A stretch of DNA of 6,192 nt from JBAZOJ01 sp041648755 (GTDB lineage: Bacteria > Planctomycetota > B143-G9). Under the pieces are notes generated by a model, which was not told where the DNA came from, did not search any database, and saw only the letters and a list, made by a program, of their open reading frames with translations. This document shows, piece by piece, positions 4,849 through 6,192 of the stretch (position 1 is its first letter; every line of letters begins with the position of its first letter). The stretch is from assembly GCA_041648755.1 (NCBI GenBank), contig JBAZOJ010000219.1:1-6192 (forward strand), given 5' to 3'. The translations under genes were made by a program, and so were the position numbers.

Positions 4849-6192
4849 ATGAGTAGCAGGTCAATTTTCGTCGCCATCGTTTTTGTGCTTACGATTCTGG
4901 GCTTCCCACTGTTGTCGGCGGGTTCGGCAAGTGCGATCTCGTTGAGCGCTGCCACCACGCCGAACATAACCGTAACCGCGGGCCAAGCTGTGACAATAGG
5001 CGCGCCAGCCAGCACAATAGAGTTGTGGCTTGCAGGTACAACAAGTACGCTGACCATCAACAGCATTACCATTACAGGGCCCGGGACCTCGCCTAATGGC
5101 AGCGCTCCTGTTTTGACGTCCACTGGAGCCGCTTGCTCCACTCCGAGTGGGTGGATTACGGGAGGGACCAGTTTCGTCTTCTACAAAGCTGAGACTGTTA
5201 CGCTCATCATTACCGTAACCGGTCTGAATGCCACCACGTTTGGATTCAGCACTTCCGTATCGGTTACCTGTACTGTACTCCCAGCGGCGGCAGCCTCGTT
5301 CACTATCACAGACCCTACTTCAGCAGCCACTGTCCAAGCGGGAACCACATATACGGTGTCGGGCATTGCCATCGACACCTACGGCAACCCGCGCTCCGGA
5401 GATTCGATAGCTTGGAGTGTGACCGGTACGGGTAGCGTAGCCAGCCCGACCACCACCAATGCCTCAGGTGTGGCTACTACGACATTCACTCCGGGGAACA
5501 CGACCGGGAATAGCGGGACGGTCACCGGAACCGGCGCGACGGCCAGCACCAGCAATTCCATCACGACGATTGCGAACTCAACGCTGAACAACTTCAATAT
5601 CACCACCCCCGGTGCTCAGACTGCTGGCGGCGCGTTCACGATCACGGTCGTTCCTCGTGACGCCTATAACAATCCTATACTGTCCTCAACGTTTGCTGTT
5701 TCCGTTACCGGAGCCGCCACGTCGGCCGGTGGTTTCGCGCCAATTCTTCCGACGCTGCTGAACAGCAATGGAGCCGGAACTGCTACTCCGAGCTTCACGC
5801 TGTACAATGCGGCCTCGACCACGATTACGTTCACTTCCGGAGCAGTCACTGGCAGCACAGGCGCTTTTGCGGTCGGCGTTGCCACTGCAAACCTCGTTGT
5901 CATCACTGACCCCACAACTGCCGAGGACATACTTCCCACGGGCACGCGCGTGATTTCCGCCCTGGTTACCGATACTTATGGCAACCCGAAGAACCTCGTT
6001 AGCGTTGCATGGGCCGTAACCGGCACCGGCAGTGTCCCCACCCCAACCAACACCATACCAACCGGTATTGCCACGACCACATTCACCCCAGGCACGGTCG
6101 CAGGCAACTACGGAACCGTGACCGCCACGGCTGGCGGAATCTCGGATACTTCAGGGACGATCACCACAGTTCACGGCCCGGTCGCAAGCGTT
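4849..6192 (+). CDS. Secreted surface protein with bacterial Ig-like (Big_1/invasin-type) repeats, 3' end cut off
   Basis: At least 448 residues are encoded and the frame is still open at the window edge. A signal peptide is clear: SSR, a hydrophobic run at residues 6-22, and a likely cut after SASA (residue 29). Residues about 30-147 form a beta-rich N-terminal region with the only two cysteines (C96, C141), which could form a disulfide. Ig-like repeats follow: about 149-242 with DTYGNP at 176-181; about 244-343 with DAYNNP at 271-276; about 347-443 with DTYGNP at 375-380; and HGPVASV (442-448) looks like the start of a fourth. The D-x-Y-G-N-P strand followed by VTGTGSV and GxATTTFTPG is typical of Big_1 domains of invasin/intimin-like proteins. 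Composition is rich in Thr, Ser, Gly and Ala, with almost no charged residues. It is likely a large surface or extracellular protein; adhesion is a guess. No anchor is visible because the C terminus is missing. Confidence 0.82.
   Translation, partial: MSSRSIFVAIVFVLTILGFPLLSAGSASAISLSAATTPNITVTAGQAVTIGAPASTIELWLAGTTSTLTINSITITGPGTSPNGSAPVLTSTGAACSTPSGWITGGTSFVFYKAETVTLIITVTGLNATTFGFSTSVSVTCTVLPAAAASFTITDPTSAATVQAGTTYTVSGIAIDTYGNPRSGDSIAWSVTGTGSVASPTTTNASGVATTTFTPGNTTGNSGTVTGTGATASTSNSITTIANSTLNNFNITTPGAQTAGGAFTITVVPRDAYNNPILSSTFAVSVTGAATSAGGFAPILPTLLNSNGAGTATPSFTLYNAASTTITFTSGAVTGSTGAFAVGVATANLVVITDPTTAEDILPTGTRVISALVTDTYGNPKNLVSVAWAVTGTGSVPTPTNTIPTGIATTTFTPGTVAGNYGTVTATAGGISDTSGTITTVHGPVASV

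Noticed and set aside
4680..5945. Minus-strand open frames opposite the Ig-repeat gene
   Set aside because: They are antisense shadows of a repetitive Thr/Ala/Val-rich coding sequence, without ribosome sites or recognisable domains.

Overview
The window looks like chromosomal DNA from an uncultivated Gram-negative-type bacterium with fairly high GC. An AsmA/TamB-like envelope protein and a secreted Ig-repeat protein both imply an outer membrane or cell-surface architecture. The HD-domain exoribonuclease resembles YhaM of Firmicutes, a family also found outside them. The repeat-flanked GxxExxY gene is, as far as I recall, common in deep-branching environmental lineages (Planctomycetes/Omnitrophica/Hydrogenedentes-like genomes), but the sequence alone does not fix the taxon.

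Layout: 1-290 has no gene I can defend. 291-1322 (minus) encodes a YhaM-type 3'-5' exoribonuclease (OB fold plus HD domain). 1333-2892 is a 1.56-kb repeat island with one small gene inside it, a 141-residue GxxExxY protein of the PD-(D/E)XK nuclease superfamily (1802-2227, minus). The island holds an exact 109-bp direct repeat on either side of that gene, 39-bp tandem units, a further 83-bp duplication, a 33-bp inverted core repeat near its outer ends, and a polarity switch around 2540-2617. 2893-4380 (minus) encodes an exported AsmA-like protein. A textbook sigma70 promoter (4505-4533, plus) then opens a roughly 310-nt structured leader and a divergent, secreted Thr/Ser/Gly-rich protein with bacterial Ig-like (Big_1/invasin-type) repeats (4849 to the window end, truncated).

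The AsmA-like gene, the GxxExxY gene and the YhaM-like gene point the same way. The repeat island fills the whole space between the two outer genes: it starts at the Shine-Dalgarno sequence of the YhaM-like gene and ends against the stop codon of the AsmA-like gene. The simplest reading is a repeat-plus-nuclease cassette that inserted or expanded between two neighbouring genes. Whether the GxxExxY protein acts on the repeats is unknown and is the most interesting question here. The Ig-repeat gene is a separate, strongly promoted divergent unit.
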